This document shows positions 42,751 through 52,156 of a stretch of 64,000 nt of DNA, piece by piece; position 1 is the stretch's first letter, and the number at the start of each line of letters is the position of its first letter. The stretch covers positions 354,252 to 418,251 of the forward strand of contig CANQWN010000001.1 of the NCBI GenBank assembly GCA_947627575.1, read 5' to 3'. Origin of the DNA: an uncultured Clostridia bacterium. Lineage in GTDB: Bacteria; Bacillota; Clostridia; Christensenellales; Borkfalkiaceae. The position numbers and the translations under genes were made by a program. The notes below the pieces were generated by a model, which was not told the origin of the DNA, searched no databases, and saw only the letters and a list, made by a program, of their open reading frames with translations.

Positions 42751-43263
42751 TTAAGTTTTAGCCGGTGAAAGCATCATGGTTATGTTTCTGCCTTCGGTTA
42801 CGGGTTTTTTATCCTGAACGGCTTTGCCGCCCAACCCTTCAAAGAAATCCTGCATTACCTTGACGCCCTGATAGGCGCGGGCGTTTTCGCGCCCCTTCAT
42901 ACGTATCGAAACTTTAACCTTGTTGCCCGCCTCCAAAAATTTGAGGCACTGCTTGGTTTTTACGGCAATATCGCCTACGTCGATAGTCATCGAAAGGCGG
43001 ATTTCCTTTATCTCCACCACCGTCTGGTTTTTACGGTTTTCCTTTTCGCGCTTCGCCTGCTCGTACTTGAATTTGGAATAATCCATAATCTTGCATACGG
43101 GCGGAACGGCGTTGGGGGAAATTTTCACGAGATCGAGATCGGCTTCTTCGGCAAGTTTGCGCGCTTGCGCGGACGACATAATACCCAGCATCGTACCGTC
43201 CGAACCGATAACCCTAACTTCCTTGTCGTGAACAGCTTCGTTGACAAAATACAAATCCTTTAT
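42751..43263 (-). CDS. infC: Translation initiation factor IF-3, probable ATA start
   Basis: About 170 residues. N-domain VNEAVHDKEVRVIGSDG and LVKISPNAVPPVCKIMDY, linker EQAKREKENRKN, C-domain IRLSMTIDVGDIAVK and RNITMMLSPAKT. It binds the 30S subunit and checks the start codon. The first conventional start is a TTG at 43254, but AGAGGT (43272-43277) is 17 bases from it and exactly eight from an in-frame ATA at 43261-43263. Starting there gives KDLYFVNEA, matching the usual IF-3 N-terminus. Rare start codons in infC are a known self-control device. Confidence 0.93.
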   Translation of the reverse strand: MKDLYFVNEAVHDKEVRVIGSDGTMLGIMSSAQARKLAEEADLDLVKISPNAVPPVCKIMDYSKFKYEQAKREKENRKNQTVVEIKEIRLSMTIDVGDIAVKTKQCLKFLEAGNKVKVSIRMKGRENARAYQGVKVMQDFFEGLGGKAVQDKKPVTEGRNITMMLSPAKT

Positions 43264-43425
43264 AGCTTTATACCTCTCTGAAAGTTACTACCCGAAAAAA
43301 ATAACCGGGCTGAAAAACAACCCGGTGAAATAAAGCAAAACAAACGGCGATATGCCGATTTTTACCGTTATCTGCCTGCCGTAACTTACGGGCGGCGAAA
43401 GGGGTTGCCTTTACTTAACGAAATT
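43264..43425 (-). promoter_or_regulatory. infC operon leader with terminator hairpin
   Basis: The minus-strand leader is about 155 bases. It folds into several GC stems and ends with ACCGGG/CCCGGT (43304-43309 with 43321-43326), followed by TTATTTTTTT. This is the place and form of the L20-responsive leader of Firmicute infC operons; the consensus match was not verified. Confidence 0.65.
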
Positions 43426-43455
43426 ATATTACAATAACGGCGGGGTTTATGTCAA
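43426..43455 (-). promoter_or_regulatory. infC operon promoter
   Basis: Minus strand -35 TTGACA (43450-43455), 18-bp spacer, -10 TAATAT (43426-43431). Confidence 0.65.
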
Positions 43456-43474
43456 ACAAATTGACGAAGATTTT

Positions 43475-45430
43475 TTAAAAAATTATCTTTTTTTCAACTT
43501 CATCAAGCGTTTTTGAGATAAATTCGCCCAATTCCAGCGAATATTTTTCCTCTATGCCGCGCTTGTTTACATTTACAGTTCCGTCCTCCGCTTCCTTGTC
43601 TCCCACGACAAGCACATAGGGAACTTTTTCTATCTTCGCCTCGCGTATCTTATAACCTATTTTTTCGTTACGCTTGTCCGCTTCGCAACGTATGCCCTTT
43701 GCAAGCAGTTTATCGCAAACTTCCTGCGCGTAGGCGTGCGCCCTGTCGGTTATGGGCAAAACTTTAACCTGAACGGGGCTCATCCACAGGGGGAACGCGC
43801 CGCCGTATTTTTCTATGAGGAACGCCAGCGTCCTCTCGTAACAGCCTATCGAGCTGCGGTGAATTACGTACGGCGTCTGCTTTTCGCCGTTGGCGTCTAC
43901 ATACTGCATATCGAAGCTGTGCCCTGCGGCGAAATCTATCTGAATGGTTATAAGCGTATCTTCCTTGCCGTAGACGTTGCGTATCTGCACGTCGAGCTTG
44001 GGACCGTAGAACGCCGCCTCGTCGTCCGCTTCCACGTAATCGAGTTTCAAATCGTCGAGGATCTTTTTCATCATGCTTTCGGTGTTGTTCCACGCCTCGT
44101 CGTCGTCGATGTATTTATCGGACTTGGATTTGCCGCGTTTGGAAAAACGGAAAGTTACGTCGTCGCGCATGCCCATAGCGTCAAGCAGATAATAGCTTAA
44201 ATCGAGACAGCGCTTAAATTCGTCCTCAACCTGTTCCTTTGTGCAGATAATGTGCCCGTCGGAAAGGGTAAACTGCCTTATCCTTATAAGCCCGTGCATT
44301 TCGCCCGAAGCCTCTTTTCTGAATTCGGTAGCCGTTTCGGAATAGCGGCAAGGCAAATCGCGGTAGCTTTTAAGCCCGTTTTTGTAAATTTGATATTGGA
44401 AAGGGCAAGTCATGGGGCGCATAGCCATAATTTCTTCGCCGACGGGGCTTTCGCCGTTTTCGTCCACGTCGCCCAAAATGAACATTTTGTCGCGATAGTG
44501 CGCCCAATGCCCGGAAATTTTATATAAGTCCGATTTAGCCATAAGCGGCGTGCGGGTGATCATAAATCCGCGCTTTTCTTCCTCGTCTTCCACGAAGCGG
44601 GAAAGAATTTGTATCATCTTCGCGCCCTTGGGCATAAGAATGGGCAAGCCCTGCCCTATTACGTCGGACGTCATAAACAGACCCAACTCGCGCCCTATCT
44701 TGTTATGGTCGCGCTTTTTGGCTTCTTCCACTGCCTGAAGGTATTCGTCAAGCTGGCTTTTCTTTTCAAAAGCGGTGCCGTAAATCCTTGTAAGCATCTT
44801 GTTCTTTTCGCTGCCGCGCCAATATGCGCCCGTAAGCGAAGTGAGTTTGAAAGCCTTTATCTTTCCCGTGGAGGGCAGATGGGGACCGCGGCAAAGATCC
44901 GTGAAAGAGCCCTGCTTATAGAAGGAAATCACCGCGTCGGCGGGCAGATCTTCGATAAGTTCCACCTTGTATTTTTCGTTGTATTTCTTCATCAACGCAA
45001 CGGCTTTGTCGCGGGGGAGTTCAAAACGCTGTATTGGCGTGTTTGCCTTTATTATTTTGGACATTTCCTGCTCTATCTTTACAAAATCTTCCTGCGTGAT
45101 GGGCGTATTGAAATCTATATCGTAGTAAAATCCGTTTTCTATCACGGGACCTATCGCAAGCGAACAGGTGGGATATATGGTTTTTATAGCCTGCGCCAAT
45201 ACGTGCGCGCAGGTGTGGCGATAAACTTCAAGCCCTTCCTTATCCTTTAATGTGACGATTTCAAGCACGTCGCCTTCATTAAGCCCGCAGGAAAGATCGC
45301 AAAGTTTGCCGTTGATTTTTGCCGCAACCGCCGCGCGGGCAAGCCCTTCGCTTACCGCAGACGCCGCGTCTGACGCGGTAGCCCCGTCATTAAGTTGCAA
45401 TACGTCGCCGTTTTTCAGTTTGATTTGCAT
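43475..45430 (-). CDS. thrS: Threonyl-tRNA synthetase
   Basis: About 651 residues from MQIKLKNGDVLQL. TGS domain (1-60), editing domain with HTCAHVLAQAI, class II core with motif 2 in RYSETATEFRKEASGEMHGL and motif 3 in HRSSIGCYERTLAFL, and a C-terminal anticodon-binding domain (VLPITDRAHAYAQEV). GGGAGGT precedes the ATG. It is controlled by the T-box leader upstream. Confidence 0.97.
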   Translation of the reverse strand: MQIKLKNGDVLQLNDGATASDAASAVSEGLARAAVAAKINGKLCDLSCGLNEGDVLEIVTLKDKEGLEVYRHTCAHVLAQAIKTIYPTCSLAIGPVIENGFYYDIDFNTPITQEDFVKIEQEMSKIIKANTPIQRFELPRDKAVALMKKYNEKYKVELIEDLPADAVISFYKQGSFTDLCRGPHLPSTGKIKAFKLTSLTGAYWRGSEKNKMLTRIYGTAFEKKSQLDEYLQAVEEAKKRDHNKIGRELGLFMTSDVIGQGLPILMPKGAKMIQILSRFVEDEEEKRGFMITRTPLMAKSDLYKISGHWAHYRDKMFILGDVDENGESPVGEEIMAMRPMTCPFQYQIYKNGLKSYRDLPCRYSETATEFRKEASGEMHGLIRIRQFTLSDGHIICTKEQVEDEFKRCLDLSYYLLDAMGMRDDVTFRFSKRGKSKSDKYIDDDEAWNNTESMMKKILDDLKLDYVEADDEAAFYGPKLDVQIRNVYGKEDTLITIQIDFAAGHSFDMQYVDANGEKQTPYVIHRSSIGCYERTLAFLIEKYGGAFPLWMSPVQVKVLPITDRAHAYAQEVCDKLLAKGIRCEADKRNEKIGYKIREAKIEKVPYVLVVGDKEAEDGTVNVNKRGIEEKYSLELGEFISKTLDEVEKKIIF

Positions 45431-45439
45431 TTTAAACCT

Positions 45440-45664
45440 CCCGAATATAAAAATAGCCTTAAACGACCCCATGCGGGGTTTCGTTTAAGGACGCAAAAGC
45501 ATGTTGCGCGGTTCCACCTTAATTGCCCGCGCCTTATGCGCGGACCGCTCTTTAAATCCGTATTTACGCAAAGCGGTTTCCCGCTATCCCTCCTACTATG
45601 CGGTTTTCAGCTGCCCCGCACTCTCTGTGAATTTTCAGGACGGTACTTGTCTTTACTTCGGATT
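45440..45664 (-). promoter_or_regulatory. T-box riboswitch of thrS
   Basis: The minus-strand transcript carries the conserved T-box sequence AAGGTGGAACCGCG (45507-45520), an AGAGAG bulge and a GGCAGCTGAAA distal motif of stem I. A terminator (arms 45457-45466 and 45481-45490 plus the inner CCCC/GGGG) follows, with a T run. Uncharged tRNA-Thr should pair with the T-box and prevent termination. The specifier codon could not be assigned with confidence by eye. Confidence 0.92.
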
Positions 45665-45670
45665 GTTACT

Positions 45671-45699
45671 ATTCTATTACATTGAAAAATTTTTGTCAA
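45671..45699 (-). promoter_or_regulatory. thrS promoter
   Basis: Minus strand -35 TTGACA (45694-45699), 17-bp spacer, -10 TAGAAT (45671-45676). Confidence 0.75.
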
Positions 45700-45719
45700 C
45701 AACTTTAAAACGAGTTTTG

Positions 45720-45744
45720 CGTGAAAATAATTGCCATTTTCACG
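45720..45744. promoter_or_regulatory. 9-bp inverted repeat over the leuS -35
   Basis: CGTGAAAAT and ATTTTCACG separated by AATTGCC; the -35 of leuS (45731-45736) lies in the centre. A candidate operator between the divergent thrS and leuS. Confidence 0.5.
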
Positions 45745-45759
45745 CCGGTTATGTATAAT
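45731..45759 (+). promoter_or_regulatory. leuS promoter
   Basis: -35 TTGCCA (45731-45736), 17-bp spacer, -10 TATAAT (45754-45759). Confidence 0.75.
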
Positions 45760-45800
45760 AATGCTTAAATTAAACTTAAATTTGTAAAAAGGTAGAAATT

Positions 45801-48209
45801 ATGGCTTATACGGATTTCAAGCGCGTTGAAAATAAATGGAACGAATATTGGGAAAAGAACAAAACTTTCCACACCGATCTGCACGATTTTTCCAAACCGA
45901 AGTATTATGTTCTGGATATGTTCCCCTATCCTTCCGGCGCGGGGTTGCACGTGGGGCACCCCGAAGGTTACACCGCAACCGACATACTTGCGAGAATGAA
46001 GCGTATGCAGGGCTACAACGTACTGCACCCCATTGGCTTTGACAGCTTTGGTTTGCCCGCGGAACAATACGCCATAACTACGGGACATAACCCCGAAGGG
46101 TTCACCCAACAGAATATCAAAACTTTTACTTCCCAACTGAAAATGTTGGGGCTTTCCTACGATTGGGAACAGACCGTTTCCACCTGCGACCCCTCCTACT
46201 ACAAGTGGACGCAATGGATTTTTAAACAGCTTTACGAGGCGGGGCTTGCGAGATACGTTGAAACGCCCGTAAACTGGTGCGAGCAATTGGGCACCGTGCT
46301 TGCCAACGACGAAATAATAGACGGCGTAAGCGAACGCGGCGGCTATCCCGTTGTAAGAAAGAATATGAAGCAATGGGTAATAGACATAAACAAGTACGCG
46401 GAACGGTTGCTTGAAGGGCTGGACGGGCTGGATTGGCCCGAGGCTTCCAAAACGGCGCAAAAAAATTGGATAGGTAAATCGGTAGGCGCGGAAATAAGAT
46501 TTGACGTTGACGGAACGGACAAGCATTTTACCGTTTTTACCACGCGTTGCGACACCCTGTTCGGCGCCACCTACTGCGTGCTTGCGCCCGAACACAAACT
46601 TGTGGACGAAATTACCACGCCTGAAAGGCGCGCCGAAATAGAAAAATACAAGGCGGCTTGCGCAAGCAAATCCGAAATGGAAAGAACGGAACTCAACAAG
46701 GAAAAAACGGGCGCGTTTACGGGCGCATACGCGGTGAACCCCGCAAACGGGAAAAAAATACCCGTGTTTATTTCCGATTACGTACTTACTTCCTACGGGA
46801 CGGGCGCGATAATGGCAGTGCCCGCGCACGACACGCGCGATTACGAATTTGCGAAAAAATTCGGCTTGCCCATCGTGCAGGTGCTTGAGGGCGGCGATAT
46901 AAGCAGCGAAGCGTTTACGGGCGACGGCAAACACGTAAATTCCGGATTTTTGGACGGAATGAACAAACAGGAAGCCATAGACGAGATGATAAAATGGCTT
47001 GAAGGGCGCGGAATAGGCAAGAAAACGGTTTCCTATAAGATGCGCGAATGGATATTCGCCCGCCAGAGATATTGGGGCGAACCCGTGCCCGTAGTCCATC
47101 TTGAAAACGGCGAGACGGTTGCGCTGGACGATTCACAACTGCCCCTGATATTGCCCGAAATGGACGATTATAAGGCGCACGGCGGCAACGCGCCCCTTGA
47201 AAACGCAAAAGATTGGGTAAACGTAACAATAAACGGCGTAAAGGGCAAACGCGAAACGACGACAATGCCCGGTTCGGCAGGCTCAAGCTGGTATTTTATG
47301 CGCTATTGCGACCCGCGCAACGACGAAAAGTTTGCGGATTACGAACTGCTTAAACATTGGCTGCCCGTCGATTTTTATCTCGGCGGCAAGGAACACCTCG
47401 TCGGGCACCTCCTCTATTCCCGCTTCTGGACGAACTTCCTGTTCGACAAGGGCTATTCGCCCGTAAAGGAACCCTTTGCAAAACTTTTCCATCAGGGTAT
47501 GATACTCGGCGAGGACGGCAATAAAATGTCCAAAAGCGCGGGAAACGTTATCAACCCCAACGACGTTGTGGAAGCGTTCGGCGCGGACGTATTGAGAATG
47601 CACGAAATGTTTATGGGACCTGTTGCCGACACAAAGCCGTGGAACACCGCGAATATCGAGGGGATAAAGAAATTTATAGACAGAATTTACAGAATATACT
47701 GCGAATCGGACGTAATTAAGCCACAACCCAACCCCAACCTCGACAAAATTTACAATCAGACCGTAAAGAAAGTTACGGAAGATTACGAGACGATGAAAAT
47801 AAACACCGCAATCTCGCAGATGATGATTTTCTTCAACGCGGTGTATAAGGAAATTTCGGAGGGCAGGCATTTTCCCACCGCATATGCGGAAGGGCTGGTA
47901 AAATTATTGAACCCCGTTATCCCGTTTATCACAGAGGAAATATGGACTACCGCGTTGGGGCACGATAAGACGATTGCCTATGAAAAATGGCCGCAATACG
48001 ACGAAAGCAAGTGCGGCGAGGACGAATTTGAATACGCCGTGCAGGTAAACAGCAAAATTAAGGCGAGAATTATGTTGCCCGCCGACGCTACGGCGGCTGA
48101 AGCCGAAAAAGCCGTGAAAGAAAATTCCGCCATAGCGTCGGCTTTGGACGGAAAGAGCGTAAAAAAATTCATTTTCGTGCCTAAACGGTTAATAAACATA
48201 ATAATATAA
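45801..48209 (+). CDS. leuS: Leucyl-tRNA synthetase
   Basis: 802 residues. HIGH signature [10 protein letters not shown], editing domain (CP1) with [12 protein letters not shown] and [23 protein letters not shown] signature [11 protein letters not shown], then the helical anticodon domain and C-terminal extension. It charges tRNA-Leu and edits mischarged products. AAAGGT precedes the ATG. Unlike thrS it has no T-box; its leader is only about 34 bases. Confidence 0.97.
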   Translation: MAYTDFKRVENKWNEYWEKNKTFHTDLHDFSKPKYYVLDMFPYPSGAGLHVGHPEGYTATDILARMKRMQGYNVLHPIGFDSFGLPAEQYAITTGHNPEGFTQQNIKTFTSQLKMLGLSYDWEQTVSTCDPSYYKWTQWIFKQLYEAGLARYVETPVNWCEQLGTVLANDEIIDGVSERGGYPVVRKNMKQWVIDINKYAERLLEGLDGLDWPEASKTAQKNWIGKSVGAEIRFDVDGTDKHFTVFTTRCDTLFGATYCVLAPEHKLVDEITTPERRAEIEKYKAACASKSEMERTELNKEKTGAFTGAYAVNPANGKKIPVFISDYVLTSYGTGAIMAVPAHDTRDYEFAKKFGLPIVQVLEGGDISSEAFTGDGKHVNSGFLDGMNKQEAIDEMIKWLEGRGIGKKTVSYKMREWIFARQRYWGEPVPVVHLENGETVALDDSQLPLILPEMDDYKAHGGNAPLENAKDWVNVTINGVKGKRETTTMPGSAGSSWYFMRYCDPRNDEKFADYELLKHWLPVDFYLGGKEHLVGHLLYSRFWTNFLFDKGYSPVKEPFAKLFHQGMILGEDGNKMSKSAGNVINPNDVVEAFGADVLRMHEMFMGPVADTKPWNTANIEGIKKFIDRIYRIYCESDVIKPQPNPNLDKIYNQTVKKVTEDYETMKINTAISQMMIFFNAVYKEISEGRHFPTAYAEGLVKLLNPVIPFITEEIWTTALGHDKTIAYEKWPQYDESKCGEDEFEYAVQVNSKIKARIMLPADATAAEAEKAVKENSAIASALDGKSVKKFIFVPKRLINIII

Positions 48210-48214
48210 ATCAA

Positions 48215-48240
48215 AAAAGCCGTCTTATCCGACGGCTTTT
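48215..48240 (+). terminator. leuS terminator
   Basis: 10-bp stem AAAAGCCGTC/GACGGCTTTT directly after leuS; the next gene starts 14 bases later. Confidence 0.7.
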
Positions 48241-48253
48241 GCATAAGTTGAAT

Positions 48254-48970
48254 ATGAGTAAAATTTACGATAAATTAAAGACGTGGAAGCCCGTTGCGAA
48301 ATATATAAACGACTATGAGTTCCGCACCGTGACCAACGCCGCCGCGGCTTCCTTTACCACTTCCGTCATCGGCGCGTACAATTTGGCGATAGCCATACTT
48401 GCGGAAACGGCGGCGACGGTGTGGTTTGCTACGCTTGCGGGCTACTACTTTTCGCTTGCCGTGGCGAGAATAGCCGTTATACTTTCCCACCGCGCGGGGC
48501 TGAAAAAGAGCGAATGTGCGCTTGCGCGCAAAAAACGCGACGCGGCGAATTATTTAGGCGGCGGGGCGCTTATTATTGTGCTTACCCTGCTGTTTACGGG
48601 AATTATTTTGCTTACGGCTATAAAAAAATTTCACTTTGAATACCCCGGGTTAAGCGTGTATCTTATGTCCTTTTACGCGTTTTGGAAGATTATCGCCGCT
48701 ACCGTGAACGCCGTAAAAGTGAAAAAATTTGACGACCTTACCGTGCAGACTTTGAGAAATTACAGCGTTGCGGACGGAATCGTGTCCATAGTGGCGTTGC
48801 AGACGGCTTTGCTTTCCGCTTTTTCCGCGGACGGGGAAGAGCTGTTTTCTTACTATATCAACCTCGCAGTGGGCGGCGTTGCGGGCATAATTTTACTTGT
48901 AATGGGCGCATATATGATTGCGCGGGCTTCACGCAGGCTTGTAAGGGGGTTCCCCGCGGAAGAAGAATAA
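48254..48970 (+). CDS. Uncharacterised multi-pass membrane protein
   Basis: 238 residues from MSKIYDKLKTWK, with about six hydrophobic segments (FTTSVIGAYNLAIAILAETA, YYFSLAVARIAVIL, GGGALIIVLTLLFTGIILL, VYLMSFYAFWKII, SIVALQTALLSAF, GGVAGIILLVMGAYMIARA). Basic loops lie on the presumed cytoplasmic side. No family was recognised. It directly follows the leuS terminator, so it probably relies on read-through or a weak promoter. A slightly earlier in-frame start (48239) lies inside the terminator and is rejected. Confidence 0.8.
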   Translation: MSKIYDKLKTWKPVAKYINDYEFRTVTNAAAASFTTSVIGAYNLAIAILAETAATVWFATLAGYYFSLAVARIAVILSHRAGLKKSECALARKKRDAANYLGGGALIIVLTLLFTGIILLTAIKKFHFEYPGLSVYLMSFYAFWKIIAATVNAVKVKKFDDLTVQTLRNYSVADGIVSIVALQTALLSAFSADGEELFSYYINLAVGGVAGIILLVMGAYMIARASRRLVRGFPAEEE

Positions 48971-49004
48971 AAAATACCGCCTTACGGCGGCTTTCAAGTT
49001 ACGC

Positions 49005-49041
49005 AAAACTTGCCGTTTGCCATAAACAAACGGCAAGTTTT
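49005..49041 (-). terminator. Bidirectional terminator between the membrane protein and acpP
   Basis: 15-bp perfect stem (49005-49019 with 49027-49041) flanked by A and T runs; it ends acpP on the minus strand. Confidence 0.85.
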
Positions 49042-49050
49042 TTATTTGTT

Positions 49051-49272
49051 TTAAAGATTTTCGAGAACGGAAACCACGTCCCCTACCGTTTTTATTTCGG
49101 ACACCTTATCTTCGGGAATAGTTTTGCCCGTATTGTCCTCAAGCGTCATCAAAAGTTCCACCACGTCGAGAGAATCGGCGCCCAAATCCTTTACTATCTC
49201 GCTTTCGGGCTTTATCTTTTCAAGACTGATACCCAACTGTGAGGCGATTGTTTTTGCTACTTCTTCAAACAT
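49051..49272 (-). CDS. acpP: Acyl carrier protein
   Basis: 73 residues. The phosphopantetheine serine lies in DLGADSLDVVELLM. Acidic helices surround it, as is standard for fatty-acid ACP. It carries acyl chains during fatty-acid synthesis in the cytoplasm. AGGAGG precedes the ATG. No other fab genes are adjacent, so it is a stand-alone unit. Confidence 0.96.
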   Translation of the reverse strand: MFEEVAKTIASQLGISLEKIKPESEIVKDLGADSLDVVELLMTLEDNTGKTIPEDKVSEIKTVGDVVSVLENL

Positions 49273-49328
49273 ACTTTATCCTCCTGATTAATAAAAGTTT
49301 ACAATATAGGAAAATTTATGTCAAGCAA

Positions 49329-51488
49329 TCAGCCCGTTTTTTTAACGCGTTTTATCGAAAGACCTATGCGCATTTTCTTTTTATCGAGCGAAATTATAAC
49401 CGCTTTTACCTGTTGCCCCACTTTGAGGACGTCGGAAGGATGCCTGATATACCTTTCGGTTATTTCTGAAATATGCACCAATCCGTCCTGATGCACGCCT
49501 ATATCCACAAACGCGCCGAAATCTATTACGTTCCTTACCACGCCTTCCACTTCCATACCGACATATAAATCCTCTATGCCGAGGATATCGCGGCGGAGTT
49601 GCCTTGCGGGCAGGCTGTCTCGGATGTCCCTGCCGGGCTTTGAAAGTTCGGTTATTACGTCTTTAAGCGTAGCCGCGTCCAACCCGCAGTATTTTGCAAC
49701 CTTATCCGCGCCGTAAACTTTAACCTTGCCTTCCAGCCCGTAAAGGTTGCCGGCTTTTACGTCTTCGGCGGTATATCCGAAAAGTTGAAGCAGTTTTTCC
49801 GCCTTTGAATACGATTCGGGATGGACGGCGGTATTATCCATTATATTGTCCGCGCCGGGTATGCGCAGGAAGCCGGCGCACTGTTCATAGGTCTTTGCGC
49901 CCAATTTGGGAACTTTTAAAAGTTGCGAACGGGATTTGAATTTTCCGTTTTTTTCGCGGTAGCCGACAATGTTTTTGGCTATACCCGCGTTTAGCCCCGC
50001 AACAAACTTCAAAAGAGACACGCTTGCCGTGTTTAAATCCACGCCCACGCTGTTTACGCAGTCTTCCAGAACGCCGTTCAAAGCCGCGTCCAGCCGCTTG
50101 CTTTCCATATCGTGCTGGTATTGCCCGACGCCTATGGATTTGGGATCTATTTTAATCAATTCCGAAAGCGGGTCCTGCAATCTTCTCGCTATCGAAATAG
50201 CAGAACGCAAAGTTAAATCGTAATCGGGAAATTCTTCTACCGCGAGAGGGCTTGCGGAATACACGCTTGCACCGGCTTCGTTTACTACGGCGTAACTTAC
50301 GGGGCGCTTTACTTCCTTTAAAAGTTCCGCGACGAATATCTCCGTTTCCTTGCTTGCCGTGCCGTTGCCTATCGAAATTACGTCAACATTATGTTTTTCT
50401 ATCAGGGCGGAAAGTATTTTTTTACTGCCCTCTATGTCGTTTTTGGGCGGAACGGGATAAATTACCGACGTATCGAGAACTTTACCCGTTTCGTCCACCA
50501 CCGCAACTTTGCAACCCGTGCGGTAACCCGGGTCAAGCCCCAAAGTTACCTTGCCCTTTACGGGAGGCTGTAAAAGCAGGGGGCGCAAATTAAGTTCAAA
50601 CATCTTTATCGCCTGTTCGCCCGCTTTGTCGGTGAGAATGGCGCGCACCTCCCTCTCAACGGAAGGTTTTATAAGTCTGTCATAGCCGTCGTCCGCCGCT
50701 TCGGCAATAAGCGCGGCGCACTCCGCGTTGCCTTCGGCTTTGATGTACCCCGCCACGCATACGCGCTTGGCGAGGTCGGGATTGAAATCGATGCTTACCT
50801 TTAAGCACTCTTCCTTTTCGCCCCTGTTTATGGCGAGTATCCTGTGGTTTTTGATTTCGGGAATCAATTCGGAATAGCCGGAATACATCGCATACGTTCC
50901 GCGTTCGTCGTCCTTTATAAGTTTTACCTGAATTTCGCCGTGATTTTCAAGCAACTGCCTCAATTTTTTACGGAGTTCGGCGTTATCGGATATTATTTCG
51001 GCTATTATGTCTTTCGCGCCGCCGATAGCTTCCCGCACGTCGGCTACGCCGTTTTCGGCGTTCACGAATTTTTCGGCTTCCGCATAGGGGTCGCCCTGCT
51101 GTGCGAGTATAAAATCGGCGAGGGGCGAAAGTCCCTTGGAAATTGCCACGGAAGCGCGCGTTTTTTTCTTCTGTTTGAAAGGACGGTATACGTCCTCTAT
51201 TTCCGTCATTGTCTGCGCGGCTTCGATTGCGGCGGCTATTTCGTCGGTCATCTTCTCCTGCCCCGCAATCGCCTCGGAAACTTCCTGCTTGCGCTTTTCG
51301 AGATTTTTAAGATATTCGTATCTGTCGTTTAAACTGCGCAAAACCTGATCGTCTATTGCGCCCGTAAGTTCCTTGCGGTAACGGGCTATGAACGGAATGG
51401 TGTTCCCTTCGTCGAGAAGTTTTAAAATATTTTCCACGTGGTCGGCGCGCAAAGAAAATTCTTCGGTCAGCTGTTTTGAAATATTCAT
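49329..51488 (-). CDS. tex: Transcription accessory protein Tex
   Basis: 719 residues. N-terminal helical part (VENILKLLDEGNTIPFIARYRKE is the family hallmark), an RNase H-like YqgF domain (LGLDPGYRTGCKVAVVD), helix-hairpin-helix motifs (LNTASVSLLKFVAGLN), and a C-terminal S1 RNA-binding domain (GMEVEGVVRNVIDFGAFVDI). Tex binds RNA and RNA polymerase-associated nucleic acid and affects gene expression broadly. It overlaps the preceding gene stop by one base. Confidence 0.96.
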   Translation of the reverse strand: MNISKQLTEEFSLRADHVENILKLLDEGNTIPFIARYRKELTGAIDDQVLRSLNDRYEYLKNLEKRKQEVSEAIAGQEKMTDEIAAAIEAAQTMTEIEDVYRPFKQKKKTRASVAISKGLSPLADFILAQQGDPYAEAEKFVNAENGVADVREAIGGAKDIIAEIISDNAELRKKLRQLLENHGEIQVKLIKDDERGTYAMYSGYSELIPEIKNHRILAINRGEKEECLKVSIDFNPDLAKRVCVAGYIKAEGNAECAALIAEAADDGYDRLIKPSVEREVRAILTDKAGEQAIKMFELNLRPLLLQPPVKGKVTLGLDPGYRTGCKVAVVDETGKVLDTSVIYPVPPKNDIEGSKKILSALIEKHNVDVISIGNGTASKETEIFVAELLKEVKRPVSYAVVNEAGASVYSASPLAVEEFPDYDLTLRSAISIARRLQDPLSELIKIDPKSIGVGQYQHDMESKRLDAALNGVLEDCVNSVGVDLNTASVSLLKFVAGLNAGIAKNIVGYREKNGKFKSRSQLLKVPKLGAKTYEQCAGFLRIPGADNIMDNTAVHPESYSKAEKLLQLFGYTAEDVKAGNLYGLEGKVKVYGADKVAKYCGLDAATLKDVITELSKPGRDIRDSLPARQLRRDILGIEDLYVGMEVEGVVRNVIDFGAFVDIGVHQDGLVHISEITERYIRHPSDVLKVGQQVKAVIISLDKKKMRIGLSIKRVKKTG

Positions 51489-52156
51489 TATCTTTTAATT
51501 CCCTTTAAAAAGTTTTTTCTGTCGTTTGAAATGCGGTAACTTTCGCACGCCTTTCTTATCGCCCTGTTGTGAGTTTTTTTATCGAGACTCTGTTCCGAAA
51601 GAAAGCCTACCGTCTGCGGATAAAATTTGATAAGCAACTCCGCTATCAGCCACGCCGCCGCCATACTTACGTAATACGGTTGGCAGTTGCACCTTTCCAC
51701 AAGCGGAAAGATAATTTCGAGATACTTCTCTTCCGTATAATATTTGAGGAGGGTTACCAGCGCGTATCTGCGGGAAAATTCTTCGCCGCGGATATATTTG
51801 CGTATGTAAACGAGAAATTCGTCCTTATGCGCCTTTATGCACTTTGCGTCGAAAGCGCTGTCGCACAGCGCCCAATCGCTTATAAGCGGCACGCAACTAT
51901 CAACATAACCGATAAACGTGTAATAATCGCAAAGCCCCACCGCCGCAAGTTTTACAAAGGTAACTTCGTAATAATCGTCGGGGAACGACAGAAGTTCCTC
52001 TACGTTGTTTTTATATTTTGCGGCAAGTTTTTTAAGTTGCGGCACGCTTACGCCCAACACGCGGCGGCTTTCGTCTTTCAAAAGTCCGCTGTGAAAAGTT
52101 TTGTACTTTTCGGACGCGAAACTTTTAAGTTCATCCAAAAATTCTTCGTAGAGCAT
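51488..52156 (-). CDS. AlkD-like DNA alkylation repair protein
   Basis: 222 residues of HEAT-like helices. The opening GVSVPQLKKLAAKY, the EVTFVKLAAVGL-like helix, ISDWALCDSA and RRYALVTLL match the PF08713 DNA alkylation repair family, whose AlkD members excise bulky or charged alkylated bases without base flipping. The catalytic Trp and Asp of AlkD correspond best to the SDWALCD stretch. Its start overlaps the upstream glycosylase gene by 26 bases, which points to joint expression of two base-repair proteins. Confidence 0.9.
   Translation of the reverse strand: MLYEEFLDELKSFASEKYKTFHSGLLKDESRRVLGVSVPQLKKLAAKYKNNVEELLSFPDDYYEVTFVKLAAVGLCDYYTFIGYVDSCVPLISDWALCDSAFDAKCIKAHKDEFLVYIRKYIRGEEFSRRYALVTLLKYYTEEKYLEIIFPLVERCNCQPYYVSMAAAWLIAELLIKFYPQTVGFLSEQSLDKKTHNRAIRKACESYRISNDRKNFLKGIKR

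Noticed and set aside
45765..47099. 444-codon open frame antisense to leuS
   Set aside because: It covers the start of leuS and its promoter; the residues are those expected from the reverse complement of a GC-rich third-position gene.
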